From NCBI GenBank assembly GCA_049999765.1, contig JBNGIQ010009366.1, positions 177,927 through 241,926 of the forward strand: 64,000 nt of DNA, in the 5' to 3' direction. Under the pieces are notes generated by a model. The model ran no database searches. It was not told where the DNA came from and was given only the letters and a program-made list of their open reading frames with translations. Every line of letters starts with the position of its first letter. The first letter of the stretch is position 1. This document shows, in pieces, positions 12,794 to 23,745 of this stretch. The translations under genes and the position numbers were made by a program. The DNA comes from Phaeoceros laevis (Eukaryota; Anthocerotophyta; Anthocerotopsida; Notothyladales).

Positions 12794-13271
12794 TTTAGAG
12801 GGGTTAAAACCTACGATGCGGTGGACAAGCCGTCGTATGGAAGATGACAGGACCCCTCCTAAAGCTGGCCAGGACTTTGTATATTATCTATCTATTGGTG
12901 ATTAATCACAATCCTGTGTGGAATTTGCGACATCCTTCCTAGGTAGAGGCTTGCAGGATGCCGGCAGTGGAGATTTTAGTGGCTTCCTGCTACCAGCTTC
13001 AAACTTGTAGCTAGCCTAGGCCACTTGATAAGTACAGCGTGATTCCTTTGGCATCTGCAAAATGGTTTGAGCAGTTGCGTCTCAGATTTTGTAGGTGTGT
13101 TGCTCCTAAATTGAGCAGAGAATTGTTGAGAGAGACTCGAATTCACACCAAGCCACAATGAAGGTTGTGGCTGCCAAGATTGACATGACATTCAGTTTTT
13201 GAAGTAACAAATCATAACCAACTCGACATTCTTGAAGGTACCTCGCAGTTGGCTCCCTCTTGGCACTTGAG
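12794..13271. other. Intergenic between two convergent genes
   Basis: Contains the 3' ends of the STP gene and the protease inhibitor gene. Nothing else seen. Confidence 0.5.
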
Positions 13272-13463
13272 CTATCCAACGGATGGCACCTTGGCAACCT
13301 TGTTGAACTTGTCCACAAAAATGCGAACCCTATCCGTCCTCAGGTCGCACGTGATGAAGGCATCGCTGGGAACAATGTGCACTTTGAAGACGGCACTTTC
13401 TGCCTCAATTCGCCTCTTTGCCTCTTCCCCATCCAACCCCACGAGATCTGGCCACCTCTTCAT
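13272..13463 (-). CDS. Potato inhibitor I (MEROPS I13) serine protease inhibitor
   Basis: A 63-residue ORF from ATG at 13463 on minus. It matches the family over its whole length: WPDLVG near the N-terminus, GEEAKRRIE helix, VPSDAFITCDLRTDRVRIFV spanning the reactive loop, and the ending VAKVPSVG. The two arginines that brace the loop (RTDRVR) are present. By alignment with eglin c the scissile bond is Cys-Asp, so P1 would be Cys, whereas Met, Leu, Lys or Ala are common. There is no signal peptide in this exon; a spliced upstream exon is possible because an acceptor-like CAG lies shortly before the ATG. Divergent from the homogentisate dioxygenase gene. Confidence 0.85.
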   Translation of the reverse strand: MKRWPDLVGLDGEEAKRRIEAESAVFKVHIVPSDAFITCDLRTDRVRIFVDKFNKVAKVPSVG

Positions 13464-14372
13464 TTCTTCACTCAATCCTGCGCCCAAGTGCCGCACAAAC
13501 AGAGCTCAAGCATCTGGAGACGAATGCAAATCTCAAACTTCCTCACTGTCAAAATGTGTCAGATCTTACACCTGTCTGTTGCCGATTGTTGTTTGCTATT
13601 ATCGGGTCATATCCGTCGGTGTCTGAGGTCCTCTGGCATGCGCTTCCCATGGTACTGCTCGGATGCTCGGATGCTCGGATGCTCGAATGCTCGGATTCAA
13701 GAGCCACACACAGACGATGCAAACCGATGTGATCATTCCCGCTTTTTATTCGCTGCCGGCGGAGTGCACGAGAGCTCCGGCCGGCGGATTTATTATTACT
13801 GGCAGGGAGATGAGTTCTCTGGGGCCGAGCTTAGTCAGAGCCATGTCAGCACGTGCCACCTCAGCAGGGATTGCTAGAGAAACAAGCACGCGCTCCGGGT
13901 GGCGCCATAATCATACTTGGGAGCGAGAGGACAGACACTCACAATTGTCTTCAGTACCCACACTCGCCTTCAGGACTCCGTAGCAGACCGTGAACCTGCC
14001 GCTTGTCTGGCGCGTTCTGGCGTCTTCAGGACTCGCCGCCCTGGTAGGATTCGTCTTTTTCTGCCGATGCATCCGAGCAGGCAATTTGCTTTGTCAGTCT
14101 TCGCAATCGCTTATCAAGGACCTGTTGTGGTGGCTTTTTTTTAATGTGATTCTGCGGAAGATGCGTTGCAAGTGGGAAGTTCAGTGGTCCATCTGTTTAA
14201 AGGGAATGTGCATGCAGAATTGTCCTGACTTCCTCTCCCGTGTTGTGCTTCCGAGTTGAAGAGCGCATAGCTAAGGGAAAATCTGGTCAGAAGAGGGGAG
14301 CAGAGTGCTGTGGTATCCACTTTGTTCTGATCCTACTTCAAGCGCCTTGGTGCTCTGCGGAGCTGAGGTCTA
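13464..14372. other. Shared upstream region of inhibitor (-) and HGO (+)
   Basis: About 0.9 kb between head-to-head genes. It contains the short tandem repeat at 13656-13695 and no convincing coding sequence. Confidence 0.5.
13656..13695. repeat. 8-bp tandem repeat (GGATGCTC)
   Basis: Nearly five copies of an 8-base unit with one substitution, upstream of both the inhibitor and HGO genes. Confidence 0.85.
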
Positions 14373-16773
14373 ATGGCCTCTAGATCTGCCACTTCTCAAG
14401 TTGTCCCTGAGCTCAAGAAGCCTTTCCTCCCCGACGACAGGCCGAAAGAGGAGACGACAAAAGAGGACATCATTCTGGATAATGGGGTTGTCTCCAGCAA
14501 TTCGACGGTTACGGACTTGCCAAGACAGGATGAAGGATTCTCAAATCTGGAGTATCTGAGTGGCTTTGGAAATAACTTCGCTAGTGAGGCGTTGAAGGGG
14601 GCTCTGGTGGTGGGTCAGAACAGCCCTCTGAAGTGTCCTTACGGCCTTTATGCGGAGCAGCTCTCTGGGACTGCATTCACCGCTCCTCGCAAAGTCAATC
14701 AACGAGTGTAATTTAGAAGGCTTTCTCACACTAGTTACCAATTTTTTGGCAGAAAGACGAGAGTAGGCTTCATGTTGCTGCTTCTGGTTTTGCACCAGCG
14801 GTATCTTTGTGTTTGTGTAACTGACCTGGTAAATCTCTGGTCAGGTGGCTGTACCGTATCAAGCCCTCAGTGACACACGAGCCATTCGCTGCGTTGGAGC
14901 CTGCTCATAAGCATTTGCTGGCTGACTTCACTGGAGATTCAGCTCGTGCCAACCCTACACAGCTGCGCTGGAGACCTGTGGACGTTCCTGAGGAACCCAC
15001 AGATTTTGTTGCTGGACTGATCACCATCTGTGGAGCCGGCAGCCCATCTCTTCGACATGGTTTTGCAGTTCATGTGTAAGCAGAGTTCGTTGGATAACTG
15101 CAAGGCATCATTTCCAGCATGGCTAGACTCGTGAGTGACCCTAACAGGACTAGCATGGACACTGTGGTTGTGTCTTGTACCTAACACAGGGTCGGCGTAT
15201 TACTTCAGGTATGCAGCAAACAGATCAATGCAGAACTCAGCTTTTGCCAATGCAGATGGAGATTTTCTTATCGTTCCACAACAAGGGAGTATGTCTTGAT
15301 GTACCTGGCTACTTTTGATTTAGCTATCAACCACTTGGAGCTCGTCTGTTAATAATCAACTTGCCGTTTGCAGGGCTCTGGATAACGACAGAGCTTGGGA
15401 AGCTGGAGGTGTCTCCGGGTGAAGTGGTTGTCATCCAGCAGGGATTCCGGTTTTCTGTTGATTTGCCTGATGGACCCTCACGAGGCTACATTGCGGATGT
15501 GTATAGTGGCCACTTTCAGCTGCCCGAGCTTGGTCCCATCGGTAGTGCATTGCCTACAAGTCGATAAATTTGCAACAAGGTTTCCTGGCACTGCCCTATG
15601 GTCTCGTAACTGCTGCATTGATTCTTGTTATGCAGGAGCAAACGGACTAGCTCAACCCCGGGACTTTTTGACACCAGTTGCTTGGTATGAGGATAAACCA
15701 CATCCAGGGTTTAGAGTAATCCACAAGTTCGACGGCCTTCTGTTTGAAGCCAAACAGGACTTTTCTCCCTTCAATGTGGTAGCCTGGCATGGAAACTACG
15801 CTCCTTTTAAGGTTACTTATTCCCCCCCCCCCCCCCCCCATTCTCTGGTTGTATGGACGTCCTCTGCAAGAAAACGTAAAAGTATATTGTCCTGGATGCA
15901 CCGCAGCTGTCTGTTTCTTTGTTAACGCTCATCTTGTTCTGCATCCCCTGCCAGTACGATTTAAGCAAGTTTTGCCCTTACAGCACTGTCCTATTCGACC
16001 ACGCAGATCCTTCTATTCACACTGGTAAGCAGTCAGCATGGATGTGTTTTCTGGATTTTAGTAGCACGGATGTGCAAAGCCTCGACATGTTCTCTAGACT
16101 TCTCAGTTTTGACATCGAAGTGCTGTGTCGTGAGTGCAGTCTTGACTGTCCCATCAGAAAGACCTGGAGTTGCTGTTGTTGATTTTGTCGTCTTTCCTCC
16201 TCGCTGGTCGGTTGCCGAACATACCTTTCGTCCACCGTATTTTCATCGCAACTGCATGGGCGAGTTCATGGGCCTCATACATGGAGTGTATGAGGTACAC
16301 CTCTCCCTTTGACACCACTTTTCAGGGGTTTCTACAGGCGGCATTGTTTTTGCCAATCTTGAATCGTTTTTGTGTCTGAAGAATTGGTTACTGGTGATGA
16401 TCCAGGGAAAGGCAGATGGGTTTGTAGCTGGAGGAGCGAGCCTCCACAACTGTATGACCCCTCACGGTGTAGACTCTACAACATACGAGGTAGACTCATC
16501 AAACTGTCAGCCTTACCACTTTCAAGAGGTTCGTCAACTACAAGAAATTAGACCTGTCCTGACACTTGACACACCACCGCACGGCCATTGCAGAATACCA
16601 TAGCAGGAGACCTGAGACCAACGAAGATCCAGGAGGATACTCTGGCCTTCATGTTCGAGTCATCGTTGATTCCCAAAGTCACACCTTGGGCACTTACATC
16701 CTCAAAGCTTGATACAAACTACTACAAGTCCTGGATAGGCCTTCAATCGCACTTCGATGCTCAGAAGAGATGA
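14373..16773 (+). CDS. HGO: Homogentisate 1,2-dioxygenase
   Basis: Nine exons: 14373-14707, 14845-15075, 15209-15288, 15374-15541, 15636-15811, 15955-16024, 16140-16294, 16406-16489, 16594-16773; phases all join for 492 residues. Conserved blocks include [19 protein letters not shown]-like start, [52 protein letters not shown], the iron-site region [29 protein letters not shown], and [13 protein letters not shown]. The iron-binding His and Glu residues (His of EHTF, Glu of GEFMG, His of CMTPHG) are visible. The enzyme opens homogentisate to maleylacetoacetate in tyrosine catabolism. The N-terminus has about 50 extra residues before the conserved start. Intron 5 contains an 18-base poly-C tract. 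Confidence 0.96.
15822..15839 (+). repeat. Poly-C tract (18 bases) in HGO intron 5
   Basis: Uninterrupted run of 18 C near the 5' end of intron 5, a probable length-variable site. Confidence 0.95.
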
Positions 16774-17423
16774 TCTTGGCTCAGAGAGCTTGGCCTGATG
16801 TTCCCGATGTTGCTTTAGCACTCCAGTGACCTTGCCAAGCCTGTATGTAGACTCTCAAGAGGGACAGAGATGTCACAGAATAACCCAGGAAAGTGGCTTC
16901 TTTGGAGACTCCTGAGCCACCCGAACGTGGTAGTGGTAAGTTGAGGCTTAGGCGGACACAGTTAACATTGTGTACATTGTGTACTTCACTTCAACGGAAG
17001 GGACTCAACGGGTTCGGCGATTTGAAAGATTGCACGATAGTAGGGCTCACAGAACGGAACTATTTTTGAAGCACGATGGTGCGGCACGGACCGGAGATGC
17101 GTAAGAATAACCTTTGCCCGGCGTGAGTTGCGGCTAGTTTCCGGCGCCGTCCCTTTAGATCGCAGCTAGAAAGCCGTCAAATCCATGTGACTGTTGTTGT
17201 CATGAGTGCCCGGTGCATCGATCGACTTGGTGTGTGTACGCTCCGCAGTTGCAACCAGCTCTACTGAAGGATTGCAGACTGGGAGGGGAGCCCGAAATTG
17301 CCAGCCAGCTCCAGCTCTTGGGATTTGGGTGCGGGGAGTGCTCAGGAGAGAAGGATTGCTGTTGCAATTGCTCCACTGAAGGGCCTGTTTGCGGCAGCGG
17401 CGGGCTCAGCGGCGGCCTTCGCC
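16774..17423. other. Intergenic, leader of the coiled-coil gene
   Basis: The reading frame of the next gene is open upstream to about 17298, but it has no ATG there. No other coding sequence seen. Confidence 0.5.
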
Positions 17424-18383
17424 ATGGCGCAGGCCTCCGAGGGGGGATCTGCCAGTCCGCCGTTGCTGCCCTCTCCGGAGCGGTCCTCCTCGCCGGTGCG
17501 GCAGGAGCCTGGGACTCCTCAGCTGGGATTTTGGGGCAGCATCGCCAAGCGGGCCAAGGCGGTGTTGCTGGAGGATGGAATTCCGGGTGTGGGGGAGGAG
17601 CCTGCAGCGAGGGAGCAGGAGAAGGGGAATCTGAAGGAATCTCCTCCCAAGCCCAAGCAGCAGCTCCAGCAGCAGGATGGTGAGGTGCCCAGGGCCAGGC
17701 AGGCCGAGACTCCTGTGTTGCAGAAGGGACTGGACGCCATCGCCTCCTCCTTGGCCTTGCTGGGGGACACCATCGGCTCGGCCATCGAGGACGGCTTGAA
17801 TCTGGCCAAGGCGACAGAACCGAGGGGCGGCACCAGGTCCTCCGTCACGCGCAGCTCCGTCACCAGGAAGTCGCACGACCTGATTGCGGCTCTGCAGCAG
17901 CAGCGGTTGTCCACCATGGGACTGACAGGAGGCGGGGAGTCCGGCTTCAGCGCGGAAACCCAGCTAAAGGCGTCTCGGGATGTGGCCATGGCCATGGCCT
18001 CCAAGGCCAAGCTTTTGTTTCGGGAATTGAAGACGGTAAGGGCGGACCTCACCTTTCTCAGGGAGAGGTGCACCCAGCTGGAGGAGGAGAACAAGCGGCT
18101 CAGGGACAGTGTGGAGACGGGGGTGAGGCACGAGGAAGATGACCTGGTGAGGTTGCAGCTGGAAACTCTACTGGCAGAGAAAGCGCGGCTAGCTCAGGAG
18201 AACGCCAACTACAGCAGGGAGAACCAGTTTCTTCGGGAAGTGGTGGAGTACCATCAACTCTCGCTGCAGGACGATCTTCCGTTGCTGGATGACAACGTGG
18301 TGGATGAAATGAGTGATGACGATCATGTGCTTTCAGACGAATCCAACTTCGTCACACCGAACAAGGCCATCACCAGCTATTAG
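17424..18383 (+). CDS. Plant coiled-coil protein of unknown function
   Basis: Intronless, 319 residues from the first in-frame ATG at 17424. The N-terminal half is low-complexity (Ser/Pro, then PKPKQQLQQQ). A repeated TRSSVTRSSVTR element precedes residues ~190-290, where AKLLFRELKTVRADLTFLRERCTQLEEEN and ENQFLREVVEYHQLSLQD form a strong coiled coil. I recall this C-terminal coiled coil as conserved in an uncharacterised plant family; no biochemical role is known to me. The frame stays open upstream of the ATG (encoding an Ala-rich segment), so a non-ATG or spliced start cannot be excluded. Confidence 0.8.
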   Translation: MAQASEGGSASPPLLPSPERSSSPVRQEPGTPQLGFWGSIAKRAKAVLLEDGIPGVGEEPAAREQEKGNLKESPPKPKQQLQQQDGEVPRARQAETPVLQKGLDAIASSLALLGDTIGSAIEDGLNLAKATEPRGGTRSSVTRSSVTRKSHDLIAALQQQRLSTMGLTGGGESGFSAETQLKASRDVAMAMASKAKLLFRELKTVRADLTFLRERCTQLEEENKRLRDSVETGVRHEEDDLVRLQLETLLAEKARLAQENANYSRENQFLREVVEYHQLSLQDDLPLLDDNVVDEMSDDDHVLSDESNFVTPNKAITSY

Positions 18384-19912
18384 AGCAGGCAGTGGCACCT
18401 GAGTTTCAGAAGTTCACATCTCATGGATGCCGGGAGCTTGATCCAGGCAGGGTATCTAGTGGGAGGTACTGTACGTGGTTTGCGCGATGTGGACAGAGAG
18501 GTTCGCTCGTGGCTTGGTCATCTCGCTAAGAGCATGCTGGTAGAGGGCTGAAATCTTTGGACTATATGTTTATCGTCTGAGGAATCCTCTCTACTCCGCA
18601 GATCTGTTGTGCTATTTAGACAGGTCACCTCTGGAGCTGGTTGTGCGTCTGGACTAAAAACTTGTAGAAGGTTGGTCGGTCTTAGGCATCCCAACCATGT
18701 CCCACTTCCTTCCCTTCCAGTTCAGTGGCTGTCTGTTTGTCTGTACTGTTTGTCTGTACATAAATTGCCTGCTAGTCGAGCTCGGATAGAGATGGCAGGT
18801 CAGCAATATTTATTCTTCCAACCCGCCCCTTATTAATCCAGATGGGTCACACCAGGAGGAAAGGTTCTAGTAGGACGGACTCCATAGGGTTTCTTGAGTC
18901 GTAGAGTCTCTTGGAGAATCCTGCAGACACTGTAGAAGTCGAGGTAAGCAAAATTCAATCAGGGGAGGCGGTCATCGGCATGTTTGGAGGGCAGAGGAAG
19001 CTGCCAGGGAGTTTTGCAGTTTGCACCTGCTCCACAGGTGCTGAAATATTCCGAGACGTGCTGCGCAGGGGGGTATGCTGTACGCTTCCATGTTTCCTGA
19101 AGGTTCTGCGACTCATTGTGCTGTGATGTTGCCCAGAATTTTGCGCTTCACTATCACGACTGGAGAGGAAAGGGCATGCATAGTTTTACTGTGCAGCAGC
19201 ATTGCAAAGGCGGTCATACATACCAGAGCCTATTACAGGCATTGGTGGACTTTGTGTTCTCTGAATAGTATGAATTGCTATTTGCAGGGCTGGGTCCTAC
19301 CCCAGACCCTTGGTTTGTAATGTATGAATAGCATCATGAAATTAAAGGATCTATCAGCCACTAAAGTTGTGTGATGGTGTACACAGAAGATGCGAAAAGG
19401 TAGAGATTGCAGTCGTCTTAAAAGTGTGTCTATGTACACTACACTACTGTAGTTGTAGCTAGAGTCAACCTGGTGCAGAGAATCTTGCCTGTCAAACAAT
19501 GGAAACATTACGAGACAACCTCTCGTCGAGGCGCTTTTACAGATGCCAAAAGGAAAGACACTTAAGATTCGGATACACCGAGCAACTTTTCCAAAACACC
19601 AGGCAGACGAGGTATCGAAGGAACAACGAACTACAGAGCTGCGTGCCGATAATATGAGCTACATATATGTTCACATCGTCTGCTTAGCTATAGACTAACT
19701 ACATACAGTCCTCATGAAAGTCTGCGTCCTCAAGCTTGTGGATACCAGTGTTGTGCGAAATCCTCCGCCCTTCTAATGCCCCAGCCTACTCTTGACCAGC
19801 ATGTCTGCGCAAATGAAGCTGCCCTCCAGCACACATGAGTGTCCACACACATTGCCAAAAACAACTGACACAACATAAAGGCTCAAGTATCTGCCCCTCA
19901 AGAACAACCACA
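18384..19912. other. 1.5 kb intergenic between convergent genes
   Basis: Holds the 3' UTRs of the coiled-coil gene and the MAPR gene. Short open frames have no recognisable features. Confidence 0.5.
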
Positions 19913-20473
19913 CTACTGCTCCTTGGAATGCACATCCTCGGCAGCAAGTGGTTCCGGCCGCACGTCCTCCTCGGCGGCCTCGCGCGCTGCTCCTCCTGCC
20001 ACGATCTGTCCTACTTTCACATACTTGCTCTGGAACTTGAACTCCCAGTCGGTCAGAGCATCCAATTCGTAAGGTGTAAGACCTTCTGTGTCGCCTGTCA
20101 GGTCTTTCTCCTCAAAGGACATCTTTGCCAAAGCTCTGCTAGCATCCTTCCCTGCAAACAGCGCGTAAGGACCACCGGGGCCATAGAAGGCCCTCGAGTA
20201 GGACACATCGTACACCTGGCCCTTGATGGCCATGAGCAGAGGCTTGGTAGGATCCTGCCCGTCGTACGCCAGCAGCTCCTCAGCTGTGACGTCGCCAAGC
20301 TGAACAGGAGCAGGAGGAGGCTCTACCCTGACGTATTGTGGAACCGGCGGAGCCAGAATTCCCTTGAGCAGATAGTACACGGCCACCACCAGCGCCAAGA
20401 GGGTGAAGAAGGTCACCTGGGACAGACCAGTGTACTCCGGGATGGACGCGTACAGTTCCCCAAGGATCCCCAT
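19913..20473 (-). CDS. MSBP: Membrane steroid binding protein (MAPR family)
   Basis: Intronless, 186 residues from ATG at 20473. A single membrane span lies at about residues 20-41 (TFFTLLALVVAVYYLLKGI), followed by a proline-rich linker and a cytochrome-b5-like heme/steroid binding domain: LLAYDGQDPTKPLLMAIKG, VYDVSYSRAFYGPGGPYALFAGKDASRALAKMSF, and LDALTDWEFKFQSKYVKVG. This matches plant MSBP1/2, ER and plasma membrane relatives of PGRMC1 that scaffold P450 enzymes and bind steroids. The acidic C-terminal tail is short. It is head-to-head with the NIPP1-like gene 456 bp away. Confidence 0.95.
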   Translation of the reverse strand: MGILGELYASIPEYTGLSQVTFFTLLALVVAVYYLLKGILAPPVPQYVRVEPPPAPVQLGDVTAEELLAYDGQDPTKPLLMAIKGQVYDVSYSRAFYGPGGPYALFAGKDASRALAKMSFEEKDLTGDTEGLTPYELDALTDWEFKFQSKYVKVGQIVAGGAAREAAEEDVRPEPLAAEDVHSKEQ

Positions 20474-20929
20474 CCTCAGCAAGCAGCTTCAGGCTCCTAA
20501 TCGACAAAGTTGAGTCCGGCGTGCGGAGAATGGACCAAGCCTTACACACCTTCAGCACAAGACGACCACAGGAAGGCCCTCTTGTGGCTTCGTGTTCTGC
20601 CTTACCGAGCGAGCACTGTGGGTGCGGGAACGTAGGTGACCGAATACCCTAGAAGGTAGGGTGGTAGGAAAGATCCAGTTTTGACTATTGTGCCATTCGA
20701 TGTTCAAACAGCGACGAACCCTAACCATGGATTAACTGGCCTTCGAGGCCTCAGGCCAGCTGAGAGATAGCTCCTGCCATCATGCAAATCGCTGCACCTT
20801 GAGCATCTCTGGAATGGGAATGTGAAGATTGTTTGTCTTCCCGGGCGCTGTAGATCGGATTCCGTGCTACTCGTGGAGGGGCCAAAATATGTGTGCAATT
20901 GAGGGCCATACGTCTTGCGTAGAGATGAG

Positions 20930-22496
20930 ATGTTGAACAATCGTGGTCTAGACAGATTCAAGAAAGCACAAGCTGCAGAGCCCTTCTCTGTGAATGCTGC
21001 CACCCCCCAGTCTGTGGTGAACTTTCGGCGCCCGACTTTGTTACAGCCGGACAGTCGACAGCAGGGCTCTGCAGTCCCCAAGGTTCCAGCCCCGGCAGCA
21101 CCCCCGCCACTCGCTGCAGGGGCAACTGGTGGTGGAGCGTCATCCTGGCAGCCTCCAGATTGGGCTGCTGAACCTAGACCTGGTACTGTGTGGCTGGATG
21201 TTGTGAAGGATGGAGCTGTTCTTGACAAAATAGCTTTGGAGAAGCGGCGAGTCATCTTTGGACGGCAGAATGTGATGTGTGACTATATTCTGGACCATCC
21301 CTCTGTTTCCAGGCAACATGCGGCTGTTGTCCCGCATAAGAACGGCAGGTTTGTCGCAATTCACCGTCTCCAAGGGGATTCCAGCGGTGTGTTTGCAGAT
21401 TGTGTGGATGCAGTTTCTGTCAATTAGCCTGATAGATGCATAGATAGTGGTTACGGTTCAGTGTAAGGGTCCTCTAGGATGTTGGGCTAGCTGTCGAAGA
21501 CAACCTTGCTTTTGTGCTGTGCTGATCTGTGCCTTGTTTTGCTCTGCCTGAATGCTCTGGATCTTCTATGCATACGAACCGCGAGAATTCCTGACATCAT
21601 TTGAGAATCTCCAGTCTCAGCTGGTTTTTAGGGCTTCCCTTGTCTGTTTCCTCTCGAAGTTTGACGAGAGCTCTACTCACTTGCGCTGTCATCTGGAGTG
21701 CAGCATATATGTCATCGATCTGGGTTCAGTGCATGGCACATTCGTTGCGAATGAGCGTCTTACAAAGGAGCTCCCTGTAGAGTTGGAGTTGGGGCAGTCA
21801 TTGCGGTTTGCTGCATCAACAAGGAGTTATGTGCTGAGAAAGGCCAGCCCTCCCGTCCAAGAAGCTGAGCAGGCCCCAGCTGTTGAAGAAGAGGATCCAG
21901 AATCACCACGTTTAAAGAAACCTCGGACAGGAAAGCGGGTCACCTTCAGAGATGACTATGGCGGCCTCCTTGTGGAGGTTGTAGGAATCTCTGATGGTGC
22001 CGATGTCAGCACCGAACCTGGTCCAATAGGAGTCAAAGAAGGCAGTCTTGTGGGGAAGTACGAGTCTCTTGTGCAGGTCACTGTGATTCCTAAGAACCAA
22101 AACGGGAAAGATAAGACAGTGGTAGATTCCACTCCTGGCACGAGTTTTGGGACAAATAGTTCGGCCTCATCACTTCAGGGGGTTACAGAGCGACTGAAAG
22201 TGTACCTGGACAAAGTGAAATCACCAGCGAAGGGCGGTCTCTACGGGGACCTGTATGGTGAGTCACTGGCAGAGATCAAAGAGGGCTCTTGGGCAGAAAA
22301 CAACAGGCCCGACACCCAAATTGAGCAGCTTGTCAAGGAAGGTGGTCTCCATGTTTCAAATACAAGGGAGCTTGCCACAAATCATGATGCACCCTTGGCA
22401 GCTGCTGCTCCTGCCAAGATTGATGGACCTTCTTTGAGTGTCTCTCATCCCTTACCGGTGGCTAGTAAAGGTGAAGATCTGTTCACCGACAGATGA
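20930..22496 (+). CDS. FHA-domain protein, NIPP1-like nuclear PP1 regulator
   Basis: Two exons, 20930-21348 and 21704-22496, phases joining for 403 residues. The FHA domain spans the junction: IFGRQNVMCDYILDHPSVSRQHAAV in exon 1 and IYVIDLGSVHGTFVANERL in exon 2, containing the phosphothreonine-binding GR, SRxH and HGT motifs. Shortly after comes KRVTFRDD, a textbook RVxF docking motif for protein phosphatase 1. FHA followed by RVxF is the arrangement of NIPP1, which tethers PP1 to phosphorylated spliceosomal proteins. The C-terminal half is low-complexity, with a GGLYGDLYGESL element that I recall from plant homologues. Confidence 0.9.
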
Positions 22497-23283
22497 GTGG
22501 ACATTGTGCAAGTAGGTGTCACATGAGAGACGTGCAAAATAGCTCACACCGAAGAACTCTGCAACAGCAGGGACAAGCTAGAGCATTCTGCACTTCTGGA
22601 GTTGGATGGCATATATTCAACACTGCCTGGCATGACCTTGCAGAGTATGTACCATGTTTTTTGTAGCCATCGCATGTCATTTAGAACGTGCATTCTGTAT
22701 AGTGTCTGGACTGGACGACTCCAAACACAGGAGATTAAGTTAATCTCAGATTAACACAATAAGGTGTACTTTGTCTCGTCGACATTTTGGACATGCCACC
22801 TCTGGACCCTGTAACCCTGTTCCAAAGCGATTTCGAGTTTTACACGCGCCCGCTTGTCTCACACGCGCAGAAGCCTACTGGCGGCAGATTCTTCGCTTTC
22901 GAGAACATGCTCTTGTGTGCCGTCATAATGAACTGAGGCGCCATCTTGTACAAAGCTTCGTATGATTGGTCGAAAAGTCCATTTTCAAGCGCGCCGTGAA
23001 GGTGTCAGACGTGAAAGAAGCGCGCAGACTATCCACTTCGAATTTCAGGCCGTCATTTTGCCGGCGCTACATAACTCCCCTCGTCTCCCCTCATTCATGT
23101 CTCCCGCCCACTTCGTTCCTCTCCTCAGGCATCTCTCCCGTCTCAGCAGGTCCGCTCTCTTCCAAGCGGTGTTCCTACAGCGTTGGAGTCGGCTGTTTGT
23201 GCTGCCAATTGTGCTGCTGCGCGCTGCGGCAGAAGCAGAAGCAGGCCTCGCCTAGTTGCTGCACCTGCGTAGCTCGGAGCAAT
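22497..23283. other. Intergenic with histone promoter region
   Basis: A reversed CCAAT element (GATTGGTC, about 22964) and several GCGCGC-like boxes near 22990-23020 lie upstream of the histone gene. These could be cell-cycle elements, but I did not find a clean E2F or octamer consensus. Confidence 0.4.
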
Positions 23284-23745
23284 ATGTCTGGAGGGCGGGG
23301 GAAGGCAGGTCGGGCCAAGGCCGTCACCAAAAGCACCAAGGCAGGGTTGCAATTCCCTGTAGGCCGGATTACCCGCTACCTCAAGGTGGGAAGGTATGCC
23401 AAGCGTGTGGGAGCTCCTGCTGCAGTCTACCTGGCTGCAGTGCTGGAGTACCTGACCGCCGAGGTTTTGGAGCTTGCCGGGAATGCGTCTCGGGACAACA
23501 AGAAGACCAGGATCGTGCCTCGCCATATCCTGCTTGCCATCAGGAACGATGACGAGCTTGGCAGGTTGCTGCGCGGGGTGACCATTGCCAACGGTGGAGT
23601 GCTTCCAAACATCCACACCACCTTGTTACCTAAGAAGACCGGCCCTAGCGCTGTTCTTGACGAGGGCGAGGGCGGGAAGGGAGCTGGTTCTCCGAAGAAG
23701 GCGACCCCTAAGAAGACCAAAGGGGAGGCTACTCCTGAGAAATGA
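23284..23745 (+). CDS. Histone H2A with SPKK-containing tail (H2A.W-like)
   Basis: Intronless, 153 residues from [12 protein letters not shown]. The histone fold is intact: [81 protein letters not shown]. Acidic-patch residues are kept, with Asp in place of one Glu (RNDDEL). The C-terminal tail extends ~30 residues and carries SPKK followed by TPKK, minor-groove-binding motifs typical of plant H2A.W, the heterochromatin variant. There is no SQ(E/D) motif, so it is not H2A.X. In the loop after RVG the usual GAGAP is GAPAA. The frame is open far upstream, but the recognised start is at 23284. Confidence 0.95.
   Translation: MSGGRGKAGRAKAVTKSTKAGLQFPVGRITRYLKVGRYAKRVGAPAAVYLAAVLEYLTAEVLELAGNASRDNKKTRIVPRHILLAIRNDDELGRLLRGVTIANGGVLPNIHTTLLPKKTGPSAVLDEGEGGKGAGSPKKATPKKTKGEATPEK

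Noticed and set aside
22966-23283. N-terminal extension of the H2A frame
   Set aside because: Open frame without ATG; the protein begins with the canonical MSGGRGK at 23284.
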